Positions 50,850 through 61,700 of a stretch of DNA of 64,000 nucleotides are shown piece after piece. Location of the stretch: the NCBI RefSeq assembly GCF_030936135.1, contig NC_082595.1, positions 113,414,334 through 113,478,333 of the forward strand. The letters run 5' to 3'. Origin of the DNA: Gavia stellata (taxonomy: Eukaryota > Chordata > Aves > Gaviiformes > Gaviidae). The stretch's first letter is position 1. Each line of letters starts with the position of its first letter. Under the pieces are notes generated by a model. That model was not told the origin of the DNA. It saw only the letters and a program-made list of their open reading frames with translations, and searched no databases. The position numbers and the translations under genes were made by a program.

Positions 50850-53800
50850 GCTCTAGGCAGGAACAGCCCCTTCACCCTTCATGTGTCTTGGAAAGCAGTG
50901 AGCCCGGCAGACCAAGTGAGCCAGCCCCCCCGGGGAGCCCTCCCTTCAGACACCAGTTTGGGGTACAGTATGTGCAAGTCTGGCCCATGTCCAGGGCTGT
51001 CTCACATTAGAGCAGGAAAAGAGCAACCCTTACGCAACTTCCTCCTCCTGGCCTTCCAGGACCCTGTTGGTATCTGCACAGCCTCCCTCGCACACAGTGG
51101 CCTGACGTGAAGAGGGGCACTCTGTGCTCTGTCTGGCTCACGAGGCAGGCACAGTTCCTCAGGTGGTCTTTGCTCCACTCTCCTGTCAGGCCCAGCATTG
51201 CAGCAGCTCTCAGCCCTGCTCTGCTGGCACTGTCAAACAGGGAGCTGGGACCTGCTCTGCACACTTGGTGCCATGGCTAGAGGTGAGACGTTGTCTCTGA
51301 AGGAGAGGAGCCTTTGTCTGGTCATCATCATGCCAGCCTGGGCTAAGGCTCAGCCCTGCCCATCTGCACTACATCCACTGCATGTCCAGAGCCAACCAGA
51401 GCATTGCCGGTCTCACTGTGTCCCTGCCCAGGAGCCTCTGGACACTTGATCCTTGGCCTCATGCTTCCAGTGCTGGCCCAGCCTGGCAGTGCTTGGAGTC
51501 ATCCTTGCTTACAGCCTGCTCCCAGGTGGTCCTCTGCCTGGCCCTCCAGCTGTAAGATGGGTGGTCTCTGGGCAAAGGTGTGCTGTGTGCAGCAGCTGTC
51601 TCAGCTTGGCAGCTCGTTCCCCGCTCACAGCCTGTGTTTGGTGCTCTGCTGGCTGGAGGGGATGTGAGAAGAGCCATGATCTTTTTCTCCCCTTGTGTGG
51701 CTGTGTGCCTGAGCCCTGAGGATTTCAGCAGCCCAGCACTGCAGGTGCCATCTTTCCCCCTACTGTCTGTAGGCACCCTTTGTCTGTGCCATGCCTGGTG
51801 GGTGACTGTGTCTTGTGAAGGGGCCAGGGGCTGCCCTTCTGCTCCAGAACAGGCTCTGGGCAGCCCAGCCTCGTTCCTGGCAGTGACCTGCCCAGGCAGC
51901 GAGGTGTCATGGTGGTTTTTTGTTTTGTTTTGTTTGTTTGCCAGGAGGAGGACGAGGAGGAGGAAGATGATAACGGTGAAACCTTATCTGGGTAGGTGGT
52001 GAGCTGCCGCTTGTGCTCAGGGATTTCTGTGGTGAACCCTGTCTTGTTTCCTTCTCTGTGCCCCATGCAAGGGGAGCTGCTGGGGCCACGGGCATGGTGG
52101 GAGCATGGAGGAGATCTGCATGGGAGCAAGGGGGAGCTTCCTGCTGCTTTCTCTGCCTCTGTCATATGAGAGGTCAAGTGAACAGGGAGCTGAGCTGTAG
52201 AGGGGCAGATCTTGCAGTTCAGCTTTTGCAGTGGAGCTGTGGGGGACAGATGCTGACCCTCAGGATGTACCCAGAGCTGTTACTTGTTGCATTTCTGCCA
52301 TTCTTTGCTGAAGCCAGCCTGTGAACCTAACCCTGCTAGGTCCACCACTAAACCATGTCCCTGAGCACCTCATCCACACGTCTTTTAAAAACCTCCAGGG
52401 ATGGTGACTCCACCACTTCCCTGGGCAGCCTGTTCCAATGCTTGACAACCCTTTCAGTGAAGAAATTTTTCCTAATATCCAGTCTAAACCTCCCCTGGCA
52501 GAATTTGAGGCCATTTCCTCTTGTCGTATTGCTTGTTACTTGGGAGAAGAGACCGACATCCAGCGCTACAACCTCCTTTCAGGTAGTTGTAGAGAGCAGT
52601 AAGGCCTCCCCTGAGCCTCCTTTTCTCCAGGCTAACCAACCCCAGGCCCCTCAGCCACTCCTCATAAGACTTGTTCTCTAGACTCTTCACCAGCTTCATT
52701 GCCCTTTTTTGGACATGCTCCAGCACCTCACCTCAATGTCTTTCTTGTAGTGAGGGGATTCTCAGGTGGGACTCAGAGTTGCCCCTCTCCTTCCACTGAT
52801 TTCCCTGGGGCTTGGGCCAGGATGGAGGCCTGGTCATGCTGACTTCTGCATGGACTAAGGCCCGGGGCTGAGCTTGCTGGTGTCTGTCCCGTGCTTGGGC
52901 AGAGCTGGTGGTACCAGTCCAGCAGTGGAGGATTAATGTGTAGGTCTTTGCAGAAGTGCCTGTGGTGGTGGGTGCGAGAGGCCTATTCCATTGTGGCTGT
53001 TCTCCATGAGCCTGGCAGTTGGCACCTGGCTGGGGTCTGGCAGTGCTGCAGGGCTGAGCCTGGTCTGAGCTGGTGTCAGCTGGGAACCAGTGCGTGCACA
53101 GACTGGGGCTATGTATGTGGCCCTGTGAAGTGGTGGCCCTGTGAAGTGGCAGCCCTTTGTACGTGCGGGCTCCTGATGGGAAGGAGATGTGGCTTTGCAG
53201 TCTCGGGACAGGCTGGCCTGGGGAAAGCGTTTCGTAGCAAGTGGGCTAGGGCCTGCTTCATACTGAGTGCCTGGTACTGCTGTGCCATGCCTGCGTTGTC
53301 AGGGTTATGAGCATGCTGCGTCTCTCAGCAGGCCTTGCTTGGGGTATGATGGGTGCTCTGTTCTCTTCCAAAGCAGCATGAAGGAGCTGGGGAGGGGAGC
53401 CCACAGCCCAGCAGGTAAGTTCTTTCCTTCAATACTGCGTTGCTGCATCCCCCACCATGTCCTCTGCAGGGGGAGGGGGCTGATGGCTCACCTGGGAAGA
53501 TCTGCTTCCCCTCCCAGGCTGTGCTGGGTTCCCAACCACACACCTCATGGACCAGGTCTTCCTCCCTTCTTGCTTTTCAGAGCCAGCGCCTCTTGTGCCC
53601 AGAGCAAGCTCTCCTACCGAACAGCTACTGTGCTACCGCTTGGGGCAACCCCCAGACAGCTGGAAGGGGCTGGGAGGGGTTGGAGACCTCCCCACAGCCG
53701 GCCCCAGGACTGCTGGTCCCAAGACTCCGCTGGGCTAAGCCAAATCTCTGCAGCAATGGACCAGCCACTCAGGATTCACCCTGTGCCTGCACCCGGCCCA

Positions 53801-54211
53801 GACAGTGCCCCCCTGCCCCTGGCGCTGCCCACTAGGCACGGGGCCTGCTGGCACCTCTGCCATGCAGTGCACAGACTGCGACACCTGCTCCTTGTCCTGC
53901 TCTCCGCCTGCATGAACCGCCTCCAACTGCAGCTGCTCCCTGCTCCCAGCTTGGGCTGGTGGACTGGTGCTCCTCGCTCTGCCCACTCCCAGCGCATGCA
54001 GAGCCACCCCACCTTCTCTGAGCCTGCAGGATGCAGCCAGTGCCCCTGGGGGCTGCACTGTGCCTGACCTGTCTCGTTTCTTTCTCCTGTGTTGTGCCCT
54101 GTGGTGGCAGTTGGGGACCAGCTGAGGCTGAGCAGCCCCCTGGAGATGGTGGAGGACTTGCTCCGCACGTGTGACCCTCAGGGAGCGATAGCTCTTGGCC
54201 TGGAGGAGTGA
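50850..54211 (+). CDS. LDLRAP1-like gene, C-terminal exons (provisional)
   Basis: Two exons continue exon 5 in phase. One is 50850-50897, or to 50915 with the next donor (both GTGAGC), reading [16 protein letters not shown], reminiscent of the GARQ...PSLKS stretch after the PTB domain in LDLRAP1. The other is a last exon at 54111-54211 reading [20 protein letters not shown] and ending ALGLEE plus TGA, 93 nt before a poly(A) signal. This simplest model gives about 225 or 231 residues, shorter than LDLRAP1. Other possible exons are an acidic one (51945-51991, [16 protein letters not shown]) and 53377-53414 (perfect GTAAGT donor), but their phases do not fit the simple chain. A clathrin box of the LLDLE type and the AP2-appendage motif of LDLRAP1 are not seen. 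Confidence 0.45.
52318..52765 (-). mobile_element. CR1 LINE 3' portion, antisense, within the LDLRAP1-like gene
   Basis: A long antisense match to the CR1 3' region: GTCCACCACTAAACCATGTC, CCTCCAGGGATGGTGACTCC, GTGAAGAAATTTTTCCTAAT, CTACAACCTCCTTTCAGGTA, TTTTCTCCAGGCTAACCAAC and CTCAATGTCTTTCTTGTAGT. The terminal tail repeat is missing. Its predicted sense product fragment is nearly the same as that of the copy at 44215-44508. Confidence 0.92.
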
Positions 54212-54303
54212 GTGAGGAAGGCCTTGCCCCTGCAGTTCAGCCCCATACCCTCTCACGAGTGAAATGAGCTGGTTTTTAAAGGAAAGCTCTGCCTTTATAG
54301 GGA

Positions 54304-54309
54304 AATAAA
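54304..54309 (+). terminator. Poly(A) signal AATAAA of the LDLRAP1-like gene
   Basis: Canonical hexamer 93 nt after the TGA of the last predicted exon, followed by a T-rich stretch (GAGTTTTTTTACTTTGG). Its closeness supports the choice of the last exon. Confidence 0.75.
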
Positions 54310-57030
54310 CTGAGTTTTTTTACTTTGGTCATTTGGGTTTGAGTGCTGGATGGGGTGCCATGCACAAGTGTGCAAGGTACTGTGTCTCTGCTGCACTGCC
54401 TGTGGTGAGGCTTCCTCCCCTGGGGTGAGGGCCTGGGCTGTGCCCCGAGCTTGTGGAGCCTGCAGCTGACCTGGAGCTCCCACATCTTCCCTGGCTGCTG
54501 GCCCTGAGAGCAGCTCCTGGGGCCCAGGCTGGCCCTTGTTACCTGGGCAGCAGCTGGTCCAGGCTGTGCTGGACTGGATGTCTTGGGCACCTGTGAATGT
54601 CATCTGTGCTGATGGGAGCTGAAGCTGACCATGCTGAGGCCAGGGAGGACACAAGCCCCCTGTATGCCAGCAGGTCTCAACCTCTCCCGCTGTGTGATTG
54701 CTCTGCTCTGAGGTACCTTTGCCCTGCTGCACGTCTGGCTGTGGTCTGGAGACATGGGCAAGCCATGCACTTGGTTTCCTTTCCCAGATAGAGCAGGGGA
54801 GGCTGCAGCCAGCAGGATGTCTAGTTTCTCTGGCAAGTAACAGTTTGCAGCTGCTTTCTGGCTGAGGACCTTGCTGCTGGGTTCCTGTCACATTGCAGCG
54901 CATCTCTTCTTCTTAGCCTGGTGACACTGACAGCCCCAGCTGAGCAGTACTCGCTGTGTGCAGCCTGGGGCAGCCAAGCTGGTCTCCCAGTGAGTGCCGT
55001 AGGCAGGTGCTGTGGGGAAGGCTTGCACTCTGGGGAGGCTTGGGTCCCCGCAGGTCAGTCAAGAGCTGCGTGCTGTTTTTTTCACTTGTGGTTTTGCATG
55101 TTGAGTCCTGGTCTCATGCCCTTCCTCCCACAGCTGAGGGCACAGAGCAACCTGTAGATGTTATTGGGGTTGTTAGGGTGAGCAGGTCAGTGTCAGGTCT
55201 TCAGCTTCCAGCACTGAGGGATAGCTGACCTGTTGGTGCTATGCATTTAACAGCCCTTGATGTGGCTTCCTGCCCTGCGCTGAATCAGGATGCTTGGCAT
55301 CCATGCTGTCCTGCAGCTGAGTTCTGCAGGTAGTGCTGAGGGGTGGACAATGCTGCTGTTCGTACCAGCATATCCTGATTACTTCACTCACCCTTTGCTC
55401 TTGTCCTGTGATAATTGTTCACCATCTCCAGCCACTGGGGAGGCCAGTGGGCTCTACCCTGCTGCCTGGTAGCTGTCACATCTCCAGACAGAAGTGCTCC
55501 AAGCAATTTAACAGCCCCTCTTCCTGGGACTTACGGTTGCTGCAGTGTGCTCTTTGCTGTGACTATGCTGAACACTGCAGCCCTGTATGACTTCTTGCAA
55601 GACTTCACGGGTGCCAGTTCAGCCATTATTCCTGGCTTTAACCAGCTGTTGCTGCAGTGAGTGAACTGCTTCTCCGACCCCTTCCATCTCAGTCTTGTGT
55701 GTGTGAGAGTCTTTGCCAAGGCTGTTCTGTTTTACTGACATACAAGCTAGCAATGGGTTCACCATCACCCACACATGTGCTAACACTGTCCAACGTACCT
55801 TAAATTGGTGGCATGAGCCACACAGGCCTTTCCTTGTGCCACTGTGGTGCTGGTGCTGCAGGGCTGGTGGTGGGGGTGGGAGGAAGGGGGGGGTCTGTAT
55901 GCATGCGCCTGTCCTGCTCTGGCCTGGCACTGTATCAGGCATTTGCACTGTCCTGTGCTGGTGCTGCCAGACTTCCATGGGGTGTGTGCTTGCATGTGCC
56001 TCAGAAAATACCTTTATCCAACACTGCTGCTGCCTTTCCTGTGCAGCACTCATCTCTGCAGCTCCCTGCTTTCCTGCACCGCCATGGTCTGAGAAAGGAG
56101 TGGTGGCTTAGGGTTGTTGGTTTGTTTTGTGGGTTTTTTTTTTTTTTGGGGGGGGGTGTTGTCTTTTTTGCCTCAACACAACAACACCCTGATTTTACAT
56201 TTAATGTGACAGACTTCTGTGCTTCTTTTTTTATTTGGCCACAATCATTTCAATTTTTTTACATACATGTTTTTGGTGCCTCTCTCAGCGCCTCTACTCT
56301 GCTGCACAGTCATCCTCCTTTGTTTCTTTCTTTGTGTACGCCTCCGGTCTGGTTAAAGAACTCATCATAGTAGGCATGTGTCTGCTCTGACCCTCCAGGA
56401 TGGCACCTCTAAACATTTTTCCAGGGCACCAGAGCTTTTTAAAAGCTCTTGTATTTCCCTGAAAGCCCTAATTTTTTTTTTATGTACCTCCCTAAAAAAC
56501 AAAACTTAGTGGCAAAACAAGGTGATTTGTCTCTCTGGAGCTATGGCCATGCTCCCTGCAGCCCAAGTTACAGCACAGCAGCACTTGCACCCCACCACCA
56601 TTGTGCTTTTGCTCCTCAGGTACCCCTCTCCTCACCTGACCAGGGAGCAGCACAGCCCCTCTGACCAGCCGCCTGCTGGGATCTGGCCTCATCCTCCTTC
56701 CTGGCCCTGCTGCCAGGGTGTCTCTGCTCTCTGCAGCCTGTTTTGTCTGTGCAGAGAAAGCAGCTGTGATGCCATCCTCAGTGGGACAGTCTGTAACTGC
56801 CAATTGTCCAGCAGCATAACATGGCCCAGCATGCAGCACTGGCACTCCCCTGAGTGCCAGAGAGGTGCGCAAGACAACATTAGAGGACCTGCAGCTCTTG
56901 CACAGCATGCAAGAAAAGGTCTCCTTCTAAGGGCTGTACACACACGTGCAAGTAGTGCTGGTACACGTACATGCACGCACGCGTGTGCGCACACACACAG
57001 CGACACCTGCAAGTCTGCAAGGACAATGCT
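54310..57030. other. Intergenic region between the convergent LDLRAP1-like gene and FNDC4
   Basis: No gene could be supported on either strand. It holds a T-run followed by G8 near 56139-56157, T-rich DNA to 56480, and a CA/CG alternating tract near 56970-57000 next to the FNDC4 poly(A) signal. One open stretch near 55570-55660 looks protein-like (see findings) but lacks support. Confidence 0.5.
56968..57000. repeat. Short alternating CA/CG tract
   Basis: ACGTACATGCACGCACGCGTGTGCGCACACACACAG-type alternating purine-pyrimidine sequence, a small compound microsatellite immediately beyond the inferred FNDC4 3' end. Confidence 0.6.
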
Positions 57031-58751
57031 ACCTTTGAGCCAGGATGCTTTTATTGAAAAGACCCTGCCACAGGGAATTGCTGATCCTGTCCCTTCTGCA
57101 CCTAGTCCTGCAGCAGGAGCTGAGCAGCACCTGGAAGGAAGAGTCCTGAAAGTGCTTTACTGGGAGGTTTATTCTTGGAAGACGCTGGATCCTGTGATGC
57201 TTAAGTCCAGGGCTGCAGAGCCAGCACCCCAGCTCAGTGACAGGCCGAAGAGCAGAGCACGTAGGGAGAGCAGAAGCACCAGCTACCATCTCTGCAGCAG
57301 CGAGCCTCCTCATATCACCCTGTTCCCTCCTGCCACTGGCAACTGGGCACGTCTGGGCCCGCTCTCAGCCTCGAACACAGAGCAGTGCAGATACCCAGTG
57401 AAAGACTTCTGCCTGCAGGCTCTGGGGAGCAAACAAGCACAGTCCAGACATTAGCTCTTCACCAGTCCCAGGGCGGTCGATGGCTCACGTTGTCCTCGCA
57501 TGAGCAGGCAGACTAGGCAGATAACGGCGAGCCAGCGGTCCACCAACTCTGGGCATTCAGGGCCAGTCCTTTCCAACAGGCTTGTGTCACATCAGCCAAC
57601 CTGGTGCAGGCGATGGGACCAGCTCCAGGAGTGGCAGCACCAGCAGTGACTATACCCCCGCAAGGCAGAAGGGTCCAGGAGGGGGATGTGATGCTGTTTA
57701 AGCTAGGGTTGTTCCCAGAGTGGCGGTGAGATCTGCAGCACACATCCTGCCGAGCCCGCTGAGACCTTGCTGGGCCTCACCATGTTATCATCTCCTCCAG
57801 GCAGCACAGGCATCACACTGTTCACAGGGTGCTCAGCAGCTCCCCCACAAACAGCTTGAATGTGTCAGGACTGAGCCCCTCTAGGCAAAGGGCAAAGCGA
57901 CAGCCATGCCCTGGCGCTGCCCGCTCCCATAGCTCTGTGGCGCTCACACCACCCCACAGAACGGCTCCTACCAGCACTCCGTGCCCTGGCTGCACGCTCT
58001 GCAGGCCGGCCAGGCGCTGTGGCAGCACTAGCTCCTCACGCTTGTTTGTGTCTTCGTCCCCTGCAGCAGGGCGAGGCCTTGAAGCCCCTGCACGTCAATG
58101 ATGCAGCACAGTGGAGCCCCATTCTCCGGCAGGGATCCACCCTTCAGCTGTGCTCGCTGGGCCCAGCCCCACAGACAAACCCGGCTGCCACCTGGCCATG
58201 AATCTGGTGGCACTGGGGTGAATGCCTGCACTGCCCCATCCCCTCAGCCTCAGGGCCAAAAGGGGAGCAGCTCCCGCCCTCCCCAGGCAGCCCTCTGAGC
58301 CCAGACACAGCGGCTGAGAGCAAGGTCTGCTCCAGGCTGCCTGCCGGGCAGGCGTTCCGTGCCACACAGTTGCACCCAGGCTTTTGGCCAAGCCAGTGTG
58401 CAAAGACATTGCCTCTCCTCAAGCCAGCGCAGCAGCCCCTCTGCTGCCCCCCCAGGCTTGCCCCCCCGGGCCGGTGGTGTGCCCCCCCACCCTTTCTCAG
58501 CGCCGCACTCCACAGTGACAGGGGAGCGGGGCCAGGCATGCGGGACGGGCAGGGCTGTGCACTGCATGCACGGCTGGGAGCCGGCTCCATGCACATCCCT
58601 GGACAGGCACCCTTGGGAAAGCGTAAGTTCTGATATGCGGATCTTCACATGCAGAGTTCCAGGCTGGGCGCCTGGTGCTGCCTCTTCTTCCAAGGCCTGC
58701 TTTGGCTCTGGCAGGATGCCCAGGACCCCAGACGCAGAGCTGGTGCTGCAC
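57030..58751 (-). other. FNDC4: Inferred FNDC4 3' UTR
   Basis: GC-rich sequence between the FNDC4 stop codon and the candidate poly(A) signal. Several long open frames occur here by composition, but none resembles a protein. The extent depends on the poly(A) site choice. Confidence 0.45.
57050..57055 (-). terminator. FNDC4: FNDC4 poly(A) signal (AATAAA on the minus strand)
   Basis: TTTATT on the plus strand, 1.7 kb beyond the FNDC4 stop codon on the minus strand. I saw no equally good hexamer closer to the stop codon, so it is the best candidate, but it is not certain. Confidence 0.5.
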
Positions 58752-61700
58752 TTACACCTCGATTATATTGACTGAGGGAGACTTCTTCTATGAGAGAAAA
58801 ATATGCTTTAAGGCCCTGCTTTGCTAAGCTCCTGGGATGCAGACCCCCATGGCAGAGCCCCCAACCTCCCATGGCAGGCACTAAGACCAGCAGATCTCCT
58901 CCGCAAAAGGGCTGATGGCTGCCGCTGAGCCCTCTGCCCTGAGCTGAGGTGTAGGTGAGCTGCAGCAGAGACCTGTCTCCCTCAGGAGATCGAGGGAGCT
59001 AACCCTAAACCCCCGGGGTTTTGCACTGATGTGCTCTCCTGGCAGAAAGGTTCAGGTAGCTCAGCTGCATTGCCTGGTGCCTCCCTCCAGGTGAGTCCCT
59101 TCAATCACACTTGCCTCCCCAGGAAGCCTTTCTGCCCACCGCTGTGCCCCAGGACTCCTGGGTGAACCAGCACCCCCTGTCCCACACGCTTCAGCCTCCA
59201 GGGCTTGCAGATGTCTGGTGACTTCTATCTGGTCCCCAGTGGTAGCCATGCTACACCTGATGCCCTTGGACAGGAGGTAGGTGCAGGGTCAGAGCAGAAA
59301 AGGTAAGTGAGGGGGTAGGAGGACGTCTGCCACGGGGCAGAGAAGCCACAAGGCACGGGATGACCAGTGTGGAGGAACAGATGAGTCCTGCTGAGTGCCA
59401 GGCACGTCTCACTGCCATGCCTCTGCCTCTTGACAGCTCCTGGCACGTGCCAAGGGAACTAAAGGCTGCAGGTGGCAATGTGGATTTTCTCAAAAACTGT
59501 TGCGAACATGAGCAGGCACTTTCCTTTACACTAAAAGGAATGTGCTCACTGAAGAGCACAGCAGATATGTGAATTCAGAGAAAGTGCTGGGAAGGGAAAG
59601 GGGTCCTGCTTGCTGCACACATGTTTTGTAGCTCAGCCCTTGCACACTGAAGCAGGGTGCAGGCAGTGAGTGTCCCCATGGCCACGCTTTGTAACAGAGG
59701 CCAGGAGGGGAATCGAATGCAGAGCTTTTTCTTTCCTATACCTTGTTCCCAGCTTTGTAATTAAGGACTGCAAGAATAAACTTGCAGTGTTGTCACCTGC
59801 AAGGATGCCAAGAGTATCGTGAATGCAAAAAGACAAACTGAGGTGCATCAGCCCTGTACAGGTGAACTTCACAAGCAGCAGAAACAGGCCTTTGCACCTG
59901 CCTTTGCAGCCCTGTATGAGCAGGGTCAGTTTGGAGCAGGGATCCAAGAGGAGGGATCTTTTTGGCAAGGAGTAATCAGGCAGCTGGAAAATCTGGAGGA
60001 GGAGAACTGGGGCCTTGATGTCCAAACAGAAAGTTTCTCCTGACATCTTCTGGAAACCAAGATGTGGAAGCAGAAGGGCAGTTAGGCAACACTGAGTAGA
60101 GTTCCCATCAATAGAGGAGGCAGATGAGACACAAGGGAAAACCTAATGCAAGGTCCCGTTAGAGCATGCGCATCAGAGTTATAAATCACTGTCTTTGTCA
60201 GGTAACCAAGGGAGAAGTGTCAGGTGCTGAGGGAACAGCCAGATGAAAGTACTGCTCCCTCCCCATCCATAGTCCAGCACAGTACCTCCATTAGGGTGCA
60301 GAAGGGGCTCTGGGGTCCTTCCCATGAACGACTTGTGTGGTGATGGCCTGGAGCAGGCCCCAGTGAAGGCAGAAAGAGAGCAGCGGTAGACCAGTGCAGG
60401 AACCATAAGAACAGCTGCCCAGCTTGTTTGCCTCCTGCCTGAACAGGCAGGAGCTAGACCTGTCTATGGGATGCAGAAGAGGTGCAGCCTTGGAGGGGCA
60501 TGGTGAAGGGGCTGTTACAGTGAGAGGACAGGTACCACCCTGCAATGTGGGAGCCATCCCAGCTGATACATCCTGCTGCTCTTCCAGTGTTTCTCCTGCA
60601 ATCACCCATGGGGCACGCACACTGTCCCATAGAGACCAGGGCTCACTGCACCCTAAAACCCCTCAGTTTTTAGGGTAAGAGCATGAGCTGGGGTGTTTCT
60701 GTTTCTGGAGAGAGACAGAACCTGTCCAGGCAGCAAGCCACAGCAGATACTATATGCCATCCATCCTACCAGCCCTCCCCACTCACCTTGCTTCGCAGCA
60801 GCCCTCCGCTCGGTCGCTCTGGCGTGCTGTGCTCCGAGGACGGCTTTGTCTTTTCCTTGTTGTTGTTGGAGTCGTTGTCCTTGATGATGTCATACTGTCT
60901 GCAGAAGAGGGCGATCACCGCTGCGGAAAGACAGGGGATGAAGGACTCCCTCACACTGGCTGCCCCCTGCCTCCCCTCCCCACAGCATCCCAGCTGGACA
61001 GCAGTCAGGCCCAGGGCACCCTGGTGTGCTGGTCACCCACACCCTCCACCTGTGTCATCCTGGACCACCCCAGGCACCTCTGCATGTGTGGCCAGGCCAG
61101 TCTCCTTTGGGCACACGAGGCATGGATGCGGCTAAAGCCATCAGGGCACATGTGAGGTGCTCGGCACCTACAGCTCAGGGCTCTGAGGCCAAAGGCTGAT
61201 GTTGAGGCACGAGGAGAGGGACAGCCCTTGAGGTCAGTGAGCAGCTGAGTGCCTCCAGCAAGGCACAAGTTATTGGTCCAGTGCTCGTGACCCTCACAAA
61301 AGCCATCCCTTGGCTTTGCCCTGTCTTGCAAACTGACTGTGGGGTCAGTCACTCTGTCATGGTTTTACAGCACCCATCTCATGCAGCACATGTCCCACAC
61401 CTTGCGATCCTGGATGCAGGACTCTGGAGCAATGCTTTGAACTGTAATCATTAGATGTGTTGGACCCATTCAAACCACGGTGCATTAGCACAGCCACCCG
61501 CAGACTGGACCTGATTTCTCCCTGTTGGCACTCTAACACACCAACCTGCACAAGGTGTAAGCTAGCAGCAGCCATCTGGTATTTTCTTCCAGTGCACTAG
61601 AAAAGTGTTCAAGGCCAGGACAAGAAGAGATTCCTGCAAGATGCCACTAGAAAATCCACATTTACTGGGAAGGGAGTAGGGGACAAATGACTTCCCATTC

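Noticed and set aside
53267-54067. 266-codon plus-strand open frame before the last exon of the ARH-like gene
   Set aside because: Its sequence is low-complexity and resembles nothing, its frame does not join neighbouring exons, and it ends before the last exon. I left it out of the model.
56522-57454. 310-codon plus-strand open frame between the convergent genes
   Set aside because: Composition-driven; it overlaps the inferred FNDC4 3' UTR and a microsatellite and has no recognisable domain.
57513-58700. Overlapping open frames downstream of the FNDC4 stop
   Set aside because: GC-rich 3' UTR sequence without recognisable protein similarity; frames on both strands are equally open.
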